In this document: piece after piece, positions 29,021 to 38,900 of the stretch
How the letters are laid out: each line of letters begins with the position of its first letter
Numbering within the stretch: position 1 is the first letter of the stretch
Source: Cyanophora paradoxa
Lineage: Eukaryota > Glaucocystophyceae > Cyanophorales > Cyanophoraceae
DNA length: 64,000 nucleotides
NCBI GenBank assembly: GCA_004431415.1
Contig: QPMI01000581.1
Coordinates: 1 to 64,000, forward strand
Direction: 5' to 3'
Notes under the pieces: generated by a model
What the model was told of the DNA's origin: nothing
The model's database searches: none
What the model saw: only the letters and a program-made list of their open reading frames with translations
Program-made: the position numbers and the translations under genes

Positions 29021-32000
29021 ATGCCCCGCCAAACGAACAGACTGATCAAAGAAAAGAAAAATGAAATACTTGGATTGTTAGGAACTCTCTTAGTTACAGG
29101 TGAGATCACGGAAGCGGAATATGATAGAGAAGCCGCCATCTTAGATAGACGACCGCGATTAGGTCAACTCACTGAGATTGCAAATGACCTCTACGATCGC
29201 ATGCAACGAATGGAGGAGTTTATGGATGAAGGACAGAGATTAGGAGCAATTGAACCGGATATCGAAGATGGTCAAGCAATGAATCAAGCGTATTCGTGGT
29301 TAACCTATCGCGCCCGAAACGAAGTTGTCGTGGATGCTATCGAATTTCTCGAAAGAATCGCACCAAGTCTACCGCAACGCATTAGAACCCGCTTAGATCA
29401 ACTGAGAGCCGTTAAAGTCCGTCTGACTTTCGTTTGCAAATTTACCAAAGTAGGTAATCCGCGCATCTATATCACCAAATTCATTTACAGCGATTATTTC
29501 GTAATTACCCGATCCCGCAACATAGACACAGAAGTTCGCAAAGCGTTACAGAAAATGCAAGAGGAGATGACGCAAGTGGATAGTTACCGTTTGGAGAAGA
29601 TCGAAATTTTAAGAGGCATTATCATGTCTTATGCACCTGTGGGTGGATGCTATTTTGCAACTCCCGAATGGATCGCATCCAAGAAGGCAACGGTGAATGT
29701 TAAGAATATCGACGGTCAAGATTGCTTCAAGTATGCAATTTTGGCTTACCTGCATCGAAAGGACATCAATAAACACAAGAGCAACGAACCGAGCCAATAC
29801 CGCCGATGGTTAAATGAACTCAATTTCGATGGTATTCAGTTTCCCGTTGCCTGTGATGCTGAGGTAATCGATCGATTCGAAGAACTGAACCCCGATCTAT
29901 CTATTAACATTTACGGAGCCGATAACGCCAAAGAGTGTTTCTTTCCACTGCATCAATCAAGTAACCCAAGAAGAAAGACCAAGATTAACCTTTTACTTAT
30001 CGAAAACACCGAAGACGATCGGGGACACTACATTACTATTATGTCTTTTAGTCGTCTTCTGAAAACTACATTTGATAAAGCATGTGATGGTCGCATTTAT
30101 TACTGTGAGACTTGCTTGTCTCGTTTTAGAACTCAGGAGAAATTAGACCTGCATGTTGAAGCGAATCGCTGCATTGATTGGAGGGAGAGCAAAGGCAAAT
30201 GCCCAAAAGCGGGAAGCGTAATTGAATTCGGTCTGCAACATCTACGTAAAACCGTGTGGCTTCCTGTGATCTGTTATGTTAAAGTCGAAGATCATTCGGT
30301 TGCAATCGATGCTCAGAGGAGTAAACGAGAGATCAAAGCGGTTTCACTGAGAGTGGTAATGGGAGAAGAAGTGAGAGCATACCGTTTTGAGGGAGCCGAT
30401 CCCCTTGGTTCTCTCTTTGTTACTCTGCAAGATATTAGACCCGAAATCGTTGAGACGCTGTTTAGAAATATTCCGATGCATCCACTCACAGATGATCAGA
30501 AGGCGGAATACAAGGTAACAAAACACTGTTACATTTGCTCTCAGAGATTCACCCACGAAAACTTCCCGGTTCGCGATCATTGCCACCAATCCGGCGATTT
30601 CATTGGAAAGGCATGCCGAAACTGTAACCTCCACCGGCGAATCTCAAAACAAACCAAAGTAGCTATCGTGGTAGATCACATGGATGAATGTGGGCATGGA
30701 ATATTCCGCAAAATTGCCCAACAAGACGATAAACTACGTGTTGAGATTCTGAGCAAGAATTTCGATCAATACCTGTCGCTTCAATGGGGCATGTGGAAGT
30801 TCATAGATGCTTCCCATTTTATGGATTTTCAATCTGTGGATGTGGGCGATTTAATGAGAAAGTTTGAAGCATTCCGCAAATTGGCGTTTTCTCAATATGG
30901 ATTGGATCCCGCACATTACGTTAGCGCACCGGGTCTCTCTTGGGACGCTATGCTCAAACACACCAAAGTTAAGATTGAACTAATCGATGATGTAGAGAAA
31001 TACGAATTTGTTGAGAGAGCCATTCGCGGTGGATTTGCTACCATGCCCACACGATACGCAAAGGTAGAGAATGCCGACGATCATATAGTATTGTTGGATG
31101 CGAATAATCTTTATGGTTATGCTCTCAGTCAACCACTACCTATCGGAGATTATCGATGGGAAGACATCACAGAGGCACTTAAAGAGGTAGAGGGACGAAG
31201 CGCATTTATTGAAGTTGACCTTGAATACCCCACAACTCTTGAAGATCATTACGATTTCCCACTGATTGTGAATAAAGAAGTGATCACCAATGAGATGCTT
31301 GGTGATTATCAACGTAAACTATTAGATCTGACGGGCGAAAAGATCAGCAGAGACCCCAAACTTACAGCGACATTTACGCCCAAGAATAAATACGTGATCG
31401 CTCGACCTCTTCTTAATTACATCGTTAAAAAGGGTGTTGTTCTAAAAAAGATACATAAAGTTCTCTCATTCGCTACTTCCCCATTCATGAAATCTTACAT
31501 TGGTCTGAATACTCTACTCAGGCACGAATCTACCAACCATTTCGAAAGCGACTTCTTTAAACTAATGAACAATGCGATTTATGGTAAATGCTTGGAATCT
31601 TGCAGGGGTCGCTCAACTGTCAAGATCGCTAACAGTGAGAAACTCTGTAAGAAATACGCAGCAAGTCCGCTTATCAAGGCGACCAATGTATTAAACGAAA
31701 ATGCGGTTGCCTTTGAGATGTATTCGAAGCATGTTAACTTAGATAAACCCGTAGCAATTGGCGCTTTTGTATTGGATTTCGCGAAACTACATAATTATCG
31801 ATTCTTCTATGATGTGGTAAGAAAGAAGTGGGAAACCGCTAAATTACTGTTCCACGATACAGATTCGTTCTGTCTTTTCCTGAAAACCAATAATCTCAAT
31901 GAAGATATGAAAGAGATAGGTGAGTATCTCGATAGGAGCAATTACGATAAATCCCATCCTCTTGTGAGTATCAAAAACCGCATGGTTCCTGGTAAATATA

Positions 32001-32302
32001 AGAATGAGTTTCCAAATGCAAAGATCATGGAGTATGTGGGTCTGAGATCGAAACTCTATGCTTTCAGAACTGAGACCAACGAAAGAGTAAAGATGTCGGG
32101 GACTTCCTCGAAAGAGGTTCACTTTGACGATTTTAAGAGATGTCTGTTTGAAGGCATCATAAAAACAGTATCAGTAACAAACAAGCGAAGGCAAGACCAC
32201 AACTTATATGACTTGGAGAGCAGAAGGGTCGCTCTAAACCAACTCGATAGCAAACGGAAGATATCAGCCGATGGCATTCACAGCATTCCATTCGGTCTTT
32301 AA
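29021..32302 (+). CDS. Protein-primed family B DNA polymerase, element C
   Basis: 1,093 residues. In order: N-terminal region; C2H2 finger YCETCLSRF...H...C (about 362-380); a stretch aligned with Exo I where the usual D.E is K.E (CYVKVED, about 419-423); a His-Me endonuclease VII-like finger with DHCHQSG and CRNCN (about 505-535); conserved YVSAPGLSWDAML; polymerase motif A LDANNLYGY (about 692), motif B KLMNNAIYGK (about 847), motif C FHDTDSF (about 946). It would replicate the linear element from protein-primed ends. The proofreading motifs look degenerate while the polymerase motifs are intact. The start ATG follows TATAGTAAAG directly. Confidence 0.93.
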   Translation: MPRQTNRLIKEKKNEILGLLGTLLVTGEITEAEYDREAAILDRRPRLGQLTEIANDLYDRMQRMEEFMDEGQRLGAIEPDIEDGQAMNQAYSWLTYRARNEVVVDAIEFLERIAPSLPQRIRTRLDQLRAVKVRLTFVCKFTKVGNPRIYITKFIYSDYFVITRSRNIDTEVRKALQKMQEEMTQVDSYRLEKIEILRGIIMSYAPVGGCYFATPEWIASKKATVNVKNIDGQDCFKYAILAYLHRKDINKHKSNEPSQYRRWLNELNFDGIQFPVACDAEVIDRFEELNPDLSINIYGADNAKECFFPLHQSSNPRRKTKINLLLIENTEDDRGHYITIMSFSRLLKTTFDKACDGRIYYCETCLSRFRTQEKLDLHVEANRCIDWRESKGKCPKAGSVIEFGLQHLRKTVWLPVICYVKVEDHSVAIDAQRSKREIKAVSLRVVMGEEVRAYRFEGADPLGSLFVTLQDIRPEIVETLFRNIPMHPLTDDQKAEYKVTKHCYICSQRFTHENFPVRDHCHQSGDFIGKACRNCNLHRRISKQTKVAIVVDHMDECGHGIFRKIAQQDDKLRVEILSKNFDQYLSLQWGMWKFIDASHFMDFQSVDVGDLMRKFEAFRKLAFSQYGLDPAHYVSAPGLSWDAMLKHTKVKIELIDDVEKYEFVERAIRGGFATMPTRYAKVENADDHIVLLDANNLYGYALSQPLPIGDYRWEDITEALKEVEGRSAFIEVDLEYPTTLEDHYDFPLIVNKEVITNEMLGDYQRKLLDLTGEKISRDPKLTATFTPKNKYVIARPLLNYIVKKGVVLKKIHKVLSFATSPFMKSYIGLNTLLRHESTNHFESDFFKLMNNAIYGKCLESCRGRSTVKIANSEKLCKKYAASPLIKATNVLNENAVAFEMYSKHVNLDKPVAIGAFVLDFAKLHNYRFFYDVVRKKWETAKLLFHDTDSFCLFLKTNNLNEDMKEIGEYLDRSNYDKSHPLVSIKNRMVPGKYKNEFPNAKIMEYVGLRSKLYAFRTETNERVKMSGTSSKEVHFDDFKRCLFEGIIKTVSVTNKRRQDHNLYDLESRRVALNQLDSKRKISADGIHSIPFGL

Positions 32303-32487
32303 TATACTTGCTCAATACTTCTCTTTTTATTTTTTCGATCTCCAAGTAGCAGTAAACCACGGATCAGATGTAGCAACCATATGCACCTTAAACCGGGATC
32401 GTTTGGATCGATTGCAAAGTAGTTTGGTTTCGGGTGTTCTGTCCAAACCGGCTCGTCCATTATTAATATATTGAAAATAAAGTAAAG

Positions 32488-33888
32488 ATGCCCTCAGCAC
32501 AGATAGGTTTACGACCAGTCCCTAAAATCGTAAAGAAGAGCCTGAAAGAAGACCAAGGGAACATGCTACCGATCACTATTCCGGTCGAAGAGAAGAACAC
32601 GCGAATCTTAAAGAAGTCTGAGATGGTTAAAGAACTGATCCCGGAGGCATTACCTACTGAGACTGTAACGAAAGAATCGAAGATCGCGAAGAAGTTTTAC
32701 GATCCGCGCACGGGTTACAAGGGTTTCGGGGCAATGAGAAAGGAACTACCGGAGGAGGATTACAAAAAAATGAGAGAATGGTATGATAAACAGGAAGTCG
32801 TTCAGATCAACGCACCGACTCTTTCAAGAAAGAGAGATCCGATGATTCCGATTCGGCAACCTCTCGATACCTACGTAATCGATCTGCTCTTCTTCCCGGC
32901 ATACAAGAACCAAAACGACGGTTACGATACGTTCATGTCCGCGATGGAATCGACCTTACGCACCGGTTACATCATTCCGATGAGAGATAAGAGCGCTCTT
33001 ACGGCACTTGCGGCGTTTGAGCAGTTACAACGAAGAGTTCCGCGACCTATCGCTCGCATTCAGAGTGACAGCGGAAGCGAGTTCACAAATACGATGTTCA
33101 CGAATTACCTTGCTAAGAAGTTCATAGACCATCAGACAAGCGATGTCGCAGATCATCGAAGCCAAGGTAGAATCGAAGCGTTTAACAAGCAGATCAAACG
33201 ATTGATCACAAACTATTGCATAGCAAACAACACAGCCCGATTCTTTGATGTATTGGGAGACATTGAGTATAACTATAACAATACAATCCACTCAGCAACT
33301 AAGAGAAAACCAGCAGAAACGACGGAAGAGCATTACCGTGAGATTATCGGATTAGAAGATGAGAGGTTCAAGAAATCAATTGCTTACTTAGATGGCGTGA
33401 AACAGGGTATGTTTGTGAGAGTGAGAATAGAAAAGAACCCATTCGCTAAACAGGGTGTCAATTGGTCGCGAATCGTTTATACTGTCGAAGGGAGAGAGGG
33501 TTTCAAGTTTCGGTTGCGAAACCCGAACGGTGAAATGGTCGAAGGGAGGTTTGCTTTTCATGAACTGTTACCAATCAAAGGTGTTGAGTATCACGAAGCG
33601 CCCACAGTAGATGCACTCGAACAAGCGAAAGAAGAAGCCCGGGTCGATTCGGCGATTCGCAAGGAAGGCATCGAAAAAGCGGATGATGTCCCAGACGAAC
33701 CGTTAACACAAGCCAGAACCAAGAAGAAAGGTAAGGCGGAGCGTGAATTAAAGAAGTTGACCATAGCAGGAACCCAGAAACTATCAGAAGTCAACAGTCA
33801 GAGATGGTATACAGACTTCCAGACCTCAAAAGAGACATATTCAGCCCCACAAACCCGGGTAAATCTAAGATCCAGTTCCCGAAAGTAG
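32488..33888 (+). CDS. Retroviral-like (rve) integrase, element C
   Basis: 466 residues. Catalytic triad: Asp in YVIDLLFF (about 132), Asp194 in QSDSGSEF, Glu230 in GRIEAF, giving exact DX35E spacing. No HHCC zinc finger is visible at the N-terminus. After the core comes a small domain (GMFVRVRIEKNPF to RFAFHELLP) like an SH3/chromo-type fold, then a basic tail with QKLSEVNSQRWY conserved in B. It would insert the element with 6-bp target duplications, as seen at its own ends. The upstream gap of 185 bp is AT-rich and ends AAAGTAAAG before the ATG. Confidence 0.95.
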   Translation: MPSAQIGLRPVPKIVKKSLKEDQGNMLPITIPVEEKNTRILKKSEMVKELIPEALPTETVTKESKIAKKFYDPRTGYKGFGAMRKELPEEDYKKMREWYDKQEVVQINAPTLSRKRDPMIPIRQPLDTYVIDLLFFPAYKNQNDGYDTFMSAMESTLRTGYIIPMRDKSALTALAAFEQLQRRVPRPIARIQSDSGSEFTNTMFTNYLAKKFIDHQTSDVADHRSQGRIEAFNKQIKRLITNYCIANNTARFFDVLGDIEYNYNNTIHSATKRKPAETTEEHYREIIGLEDERFKKSIAYLDGVKQGMFVRVRIEKNPFAKQGVNWSRIVYTVEGREGFKFRLRNPNGEMVEGRFAFHELLPIKGVEYHEAPTVDALEQAKEEARVDSAIRKEGIEKADDVPDEPLTQARTKKKGKAERELKKLTIAGTQKLSEVNSQRWYTDFQTSKETYSAPQTRVNLRSSSRK

Positions 33889-33984
33889 CCTAGATGTGTA
33901 GAGCATGCAAAGAGGATTCCGGCGATGGTCGCGGTTTCGAAAGGCGATGAGTTGGCGAAGAGTTACAGCATTTTGTATGATTTA

Positions 33985-34168
33985 ATCTCATCTCATCTCA
34001 TCTCATACTTCTTCCCCCCAGTTCTCATACTTCTTCCCCCCCAAATCTCAACTCATCTCATACTTCTTCCCCCCCCAGTTATCATCTCATCTCATACTTC
34101 TTCCCCCCCAGTTATCATATCATCTCATACTTCTCCCCCCCCAGTTCTCATCTCATACTTCTTCCCCC
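33985..34168. repeat. C-rich/ATCTC tandem repeats between convergent genes (element C)
   Basis: Irregular units of about 20-35 bp built from CTCATCTCATACTTCTTCC and C-runs of five to eight. They sit at the junction where the lipase-fibre block of C is joined after the integrase gene. No gene is seen in 33889-34365. Confidence 0.8.
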
Positions 34169-34170
34169 TA

Positions 34171-34240
34171 TGACGTCACGACATATATACCGCATATATA
34201 CACGTGACGTCACGACATATATACCGTATATATACCAAAA
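34171..34240. repeat. Two direct repeats with TGACGTCACG and ATATATACCG
   Basis: Units begin at 34171 and 34205. Each has TGACGTCACGACATATATAC followed by CG(C/T)ATATATAC. TGACGTCA is the palindromic core of eukaryotic CRE/ATF sites; a single GATGACGTCATGG lies at about 59042 beyond the element B integrase. Regulatory or structural use is inferred. Confidence 0.7.
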
Positions 34241-34365
34241 CCTCCGTATTGCCGGTTGACCAAGAAAAAAATGTTTGGAAAAATAATAAATAATATTAAA
34301 TAATATTATTATATATACATATACATATATATAATCAAAAAATCGGAAAAAATTCCCTCTTTTTT

Positions 34366-35922
34366 CTATCGTATAAATGCACCTGTTACATCGACTCTCA
34401 TGGTCGGGGAATTTATATATACCAAAGGATAAACTCGAATATATCTTGTTCTCAGTGGAAATCCTATATAGAAAACATCGTTTATTGCAAGCGGGAAGCC
34501 CCCGTTATATGATACATCCCCAGAGTTATTAGCATTATTTATATTCTCACATACAAACATTCTATTCACACCTTCATACTTGATATATGACCATGAAACC
34601 CCATCTTGCGACGTCGCAACATTGAAAGTTTTAATAAATGCAGTTGTTATACCTGAACCATATGCAATTATCGAAGCGATTTCATATGTATATGGGAATG
34701 CTATTTGCAGATACTCTGTTGGCGTTTCCCATACTCCGTTAATTGCGGATGCATTCGCTTCCCAACCAGTTAATGATGGGCGGGCTTTAAATGCCTCCTT
34801 TCCGAATTTTGCAGACGAAGCGGTAAACGCATTATCCGGCAGAAGATACCAATTAGCATCGATGGGAGGTATGTTATTGAGAGTGGATGACACATACGAT
34901 CTTACAGGGTTCTTAATCTCATAGTTTGTTACCAGCAAATCACAGAGTCTATTTATCATAGCATTATTTGCGGCAATATAAGTCTCAGTGAATGTGAGCA
35001 TATTGGGAATTTTAGAAGTATCATCAAGTGATCTAACAATATCATTCGGCAGAGGAACAGAAAGGCGGAAATATCTGTTGTATCCTTGATCAAGATTCGG
35101 AGGTAGTAACTCTTCCATCTTATCAAGAGCCGAAAGTTCACTTGCAGCCATCAACATATTTATTAATGGGCTTCCATCTGTTGAAGCAATCCATGAAAGA
35201 ATACCCCAGCTATTCACAGTCTCATAAGCATATCCGAAATACTCAGATTCTAAATATGCGTCAACCTCACCACAAGAGATACTTATAACTATAATTTCAT
35301 CATCTTCATTATAAATCTTTTTTGCATGACTATAACCACATATACTTGGGTTATTGTTTCCTGAAATTGCGCCATCAATCAGACAAGCAATAACGCCATT
35401 ATTGAAATCTACAATGCTTACAGGTGAAAAGTATGTTGGAGCAGCAGATGTAGCACGCGCTACTATTTTATTCGGCAAAAAATTGTATTTGTTATCGTTT
35501 GTGATAAATATTGGTTTCATATATTGAGTATCAAAAGATGTAATCACAATGTCTTTCAGAGAATCTTTTATCAGAGATTCACCAGTAACTGAGTAAATCG
35601 CACTTTCCAATGGTGCAACATCATATTTCGTATTAAAAAGGGCATTTTCGATGATATTTCGCGGATTCGCAAAAATCAATGGTAGTTGTGTTAGATATAT
35701 ATTATGCAAATCGTTAGCAGTTAGTTTAGGTTCATTGGGTCTTTCAGGATGTCTGATATTTAACCCAACAGCAATTATACCACCTGTGGATGTTCCGCTT
35801 ACAAGATCGACAAGATCTATTATACGTCTACCAGTTCTATTTTCAATTTCTTTTAGCAACCTTGTTATGATAATACCACGCGCACCTCCACCAGACAATG
35901 CTAAAACAATCTTCTGAGGCAT
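34366..35922 (-). CDS. Patatin-like phospholipase with discoidin-like C-terminus, element C
   Basis: Intact, 518 residues, colinear with the element B enzyme. GGGARG, GTSTG (Ser45) and LIDGA are all present; the F5/8 type C-like end has ASSAKFGKEAF, TEYLQIAFP, IKTFNVATSQDGVSWS and RYIRVYPL. Conserved active-site residues with many changes elsewhere suggest that function has been selected. It is read towards the integrase (convergent) and away from the fibre gene across a 49-bp gap. Confidence 0.88.
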   Translation of the reverse strand: MPQKIVLALSGGGARGIIITRLLKEIENRTGRRIIDLVDLVSGTSTGGIIAVGLNIRHPERPNEPKLTANDLHNIYLTQLPLIFANPRNIIENALFNTKYDVAPLESAIYSVTGESLIKDSLKDIVITSFDTQYMKPIFITNDNKYNFLPNKIVARATSAAPTYFSPVSIVDFNNGVIACLIDGAISGNNNPSICGYSHAKKIYNEDDEIIVISISCGEVDAYLESEYFGYAYETVNSWGILSWIASTDGSPLINMLMAASELSALDKMEELLPPNLDQGYNRYFRLSVPLPNDIVRSLDDTSKIPNMLTFTETYIAANNAMINRLCDLLVTNYEIKNPVRSYVSSTLNNIPPIDANWYLLPDNAFTASSAKFGKEAFKARPSLTGWEANASAINGVWETPTEYLQIAFPYTYEIASIIAYGSGITTAFIKTFNVATSQDGVSWSYIKYEGVNRMFVCENINNANNSGDVSYNGGFPLAINDVFYIGFPLRTRYIRVYPLVYINSPTMRVDVTGAFIR

Positions 35923-35971
35923 CTTTACTTTATCGAAATTTAATAAATCTCTATAAGTAGAGTAACCAGGG
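35923..35971. promoter_or_regulatory. Divergent promoter region, lipase and fibre genes (element C)
   Basis: A 49-bp AT-rich gap with AATTTAATAAATCTCTATAA; the lipase ATG is preceded by AAAGTAAAG on its own strand. Same position as the gaps in elements A and B. Confidence 0.45.
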
Positions 35972-38900
35972 ATGAGTTTTAATTATCCAGCAAATTTACA
36001 AACAATAACAGGAAGTGGTGGTAAAACAAACGCGAAACATGTGAATTTCGATAATATCACCATCAAAGGGTCGGCTTCTATCGATCAGAGCGCCGATAAA
36101 CCCAGTAAGACGCAATCCAGAGAGCATGCTTTATCGCTGAATCAGACAGACCCAAACAGAGAAGATGTTAGTATTGCTTTCAGTTTGGGAGATGTTAAAA
36201 AAAATGAAGTTGCCGAAATTAAAGCAACAAGAAGACAACGAAAACTTAAAACAAGTAAAACCCATCCCGATATTCCGACACGTTTCGATAGCGGGCGATT
36301 AGTATTTAATGTTCAGGATGAGAAAGGTAAACAAAATACAGGTCTCAGAATTTATAATGAAGGCAGCACACCAATTGTCGAGTCATCAGAAATCTTACAA
36401 ATAGGTTCTTTTCCTAATGCAAATCAAGTATGTATCACTAATGATGTTTACCCAAAAGATATTACTTATGATTTTGCGAAAAATGAACCTTTTGGGTTCT
36501 TTACTCCGAAAGATGTTCACGAAAAGAAACCGTCAATAACCATAAATAGTAGTCCCACTCAACCAGTAGCTATACATTTACATCCAGATCTTGTCGAAAT
36601 GGATCGGCATTTACTACCTTTGGTCACAAACACCAAAGACCTTGGTATAAGAACCCGACAATGGCGAAATATTCATGGTAGTAATGTTTATGCAAACGGT
36701 GAGAAACTTGTTAGTGAGAAGACCATCAGAGAAATATTCGAACATTACGGACCTGTTCCGGTTCCCTTTCCACTTCCATGGGATCCACCAGATCTGACAC
36801 CAAAGAAAGAACCAGGAAGAGAATACACAGCAGATGAAACGGTTGCGTTTGGTCAACATTTAGTTAGTTGGGAAAAAGTTTATAATAAACCAGTTTTTAA
36901 AGATTACAAACCGCCCGCTGAGGAACTCTTAGCACCAGATATTAATGTAATCCCTCTCGAACATAAAGAATGTGAAGACGTGGAAGAATTGCCGGATGGA
37001 TTTGATCCTAACCATATGTTATATGATCGTTACGAACCTTTCGATGAACAACTTTTACCAGATGGATTAAATCCACCTAACATAGATTACGAACAACCAC
37101 ATATACCAGATGAAGAGTTATTACCAGACGGATTACAGCCGGGTTTTTTCGATTTTACCGTAGATTGGAGGGATATTATTAACAAACCCGAAACATTTCC
37201 ACCAGATCCCCACGAACACGAATGGGATGACATTCTAAACAAACCGGAAAGATTCCCACCGACAGAGCATAGGCACGATTGGGAAGATTTAGATAACATA
37301 CCTACTGAGTTTCCGCCAGCAGATCACAGGCATAATTGGGACGAAATCGACGAACAGCCTACTTTTGCATCAGCAGGAAATGTATTAACAGATTTTCAAC
37401 ATGGCGTAAGTCTTTATAGAAATATTAACATAGAAGAAAGATTACAATTAAATGACCACTACCTTAATCGCATGGGAATAGAAGCAGGCACAGGTATGGA
37501 AGCCGAATTATACATTAGACCACCCAGAAGAGAGGGGATTTTACCAATTAATGGTAATTTTGGTTTGTATGAGACGAAACCCGGAATTTATTTAACAAGC
37601 TTCTATCCTGAGGACATCCCGATGACAGAAGTATTACCTCCTATACCGTCGCTTCCATTAGATCCAAACAGTTATGATAACAAAGACGCAGCAATACAAA
37701 TTAATGTTACAGATGTAAGCGATTTTGACCAATCGAGACCGAAATTAGTATTTAGTCGGCAGCGTCTTTTACCTAATACTTTTATAGGAGATCGAGATGA
37801 TTATAGAAGATGTGAGGTAGCATGGATAAAAACAAATTATAATGGTGGAGTTGGTGAAGGTTTATTAGAAATCAATCAAAGAGCAAGCGCCAAAAACATA
37901 CACAATGAAGATATTTCAAGAGTGGTAACAGAAGATTATTTAGAAGAACAGGGATATATAGATGAGGGAGAGCTTACTAATATTCTTTCATTATTCGTGA
38001 TAAAAAATGATACAAACCTTACAGTCACAAGTAACATTTATACAAGTAACATTTCAGCAAGTAACATATGGGCAAGTAACATATGGACAAGTAACATATG
38101 GGCAAGTAATATTTATGGAAGTAACATTTACACCAGTAACCTTTGGGCAAGTAATCTTTATTCCAGCAACTTAGTCGTCGATTATTTGACTGTGAATATA
38201 GAAGCAAACCTACCACATCATCCCACTTCTAATGTTGTTTTAGATTGGATAGCAAACCACACCCATACCAAAGATGAGATCGAGGATTTTGCCCATAGGC
38301 ACATGTGGAGCGAAATAGATGACCAGCCTAAGTTTGCATCAGCAGGTGATGTATTCGACACCACACATGGTGTTACTCTCTATCAAAGTAATACCATACC
38401 AGAGAGATTAAGATTAGATGAATATTATGTGAATCGAAAAGGAATAGATGCAGGCACCACAATGGAAGGCGAATTATACATTAGACCCCCCACAAGAATG
38501 CAGATGATTGCAGCAGGCGGAAATTTCGGTTTGATGGACACCAAACCAGGTATCTATCTGACAAGCTACTATGCTGATGACATCCCAATGACAGATAGTT
38601 TAATATTATCGCTTCCATCTGATCCAGCAAACTATGATGACAAAGATGCAGCAATCCAAATTAATGTTACTGATGTAAGTGACTTAGATAGTTCAAGACC
38701 CAAATTAATATTCACCAGAGAGAGATTGTTACCAAATGCTCTTATTGGAAATCGAGATGACTACAAGAGATGCGAGATATCATGGATAAAAACAAATTAT
38801 AATGATGGAGTTGGTGAGGGTCTCTTAGAAATCAATCAGAGAGCCTCAGCGAAAAACATCCACAATGAAACAATTTCAAGAATTGTTACAGAAGATTACC

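Noticed and set aside
22261-34000. Virophage or retrovirus origin
   Set aside because: The polymerase is protein-primed family B and no reverse transcriptase is present; with rve integrase, long TIRs and 6-bp duplications this fits Polinton-type elements better.
33925-34173. Open frame over the C-rich region after the element C integrase
   Set aside because: Low-complexity translation of tandem repeats with no coding character.
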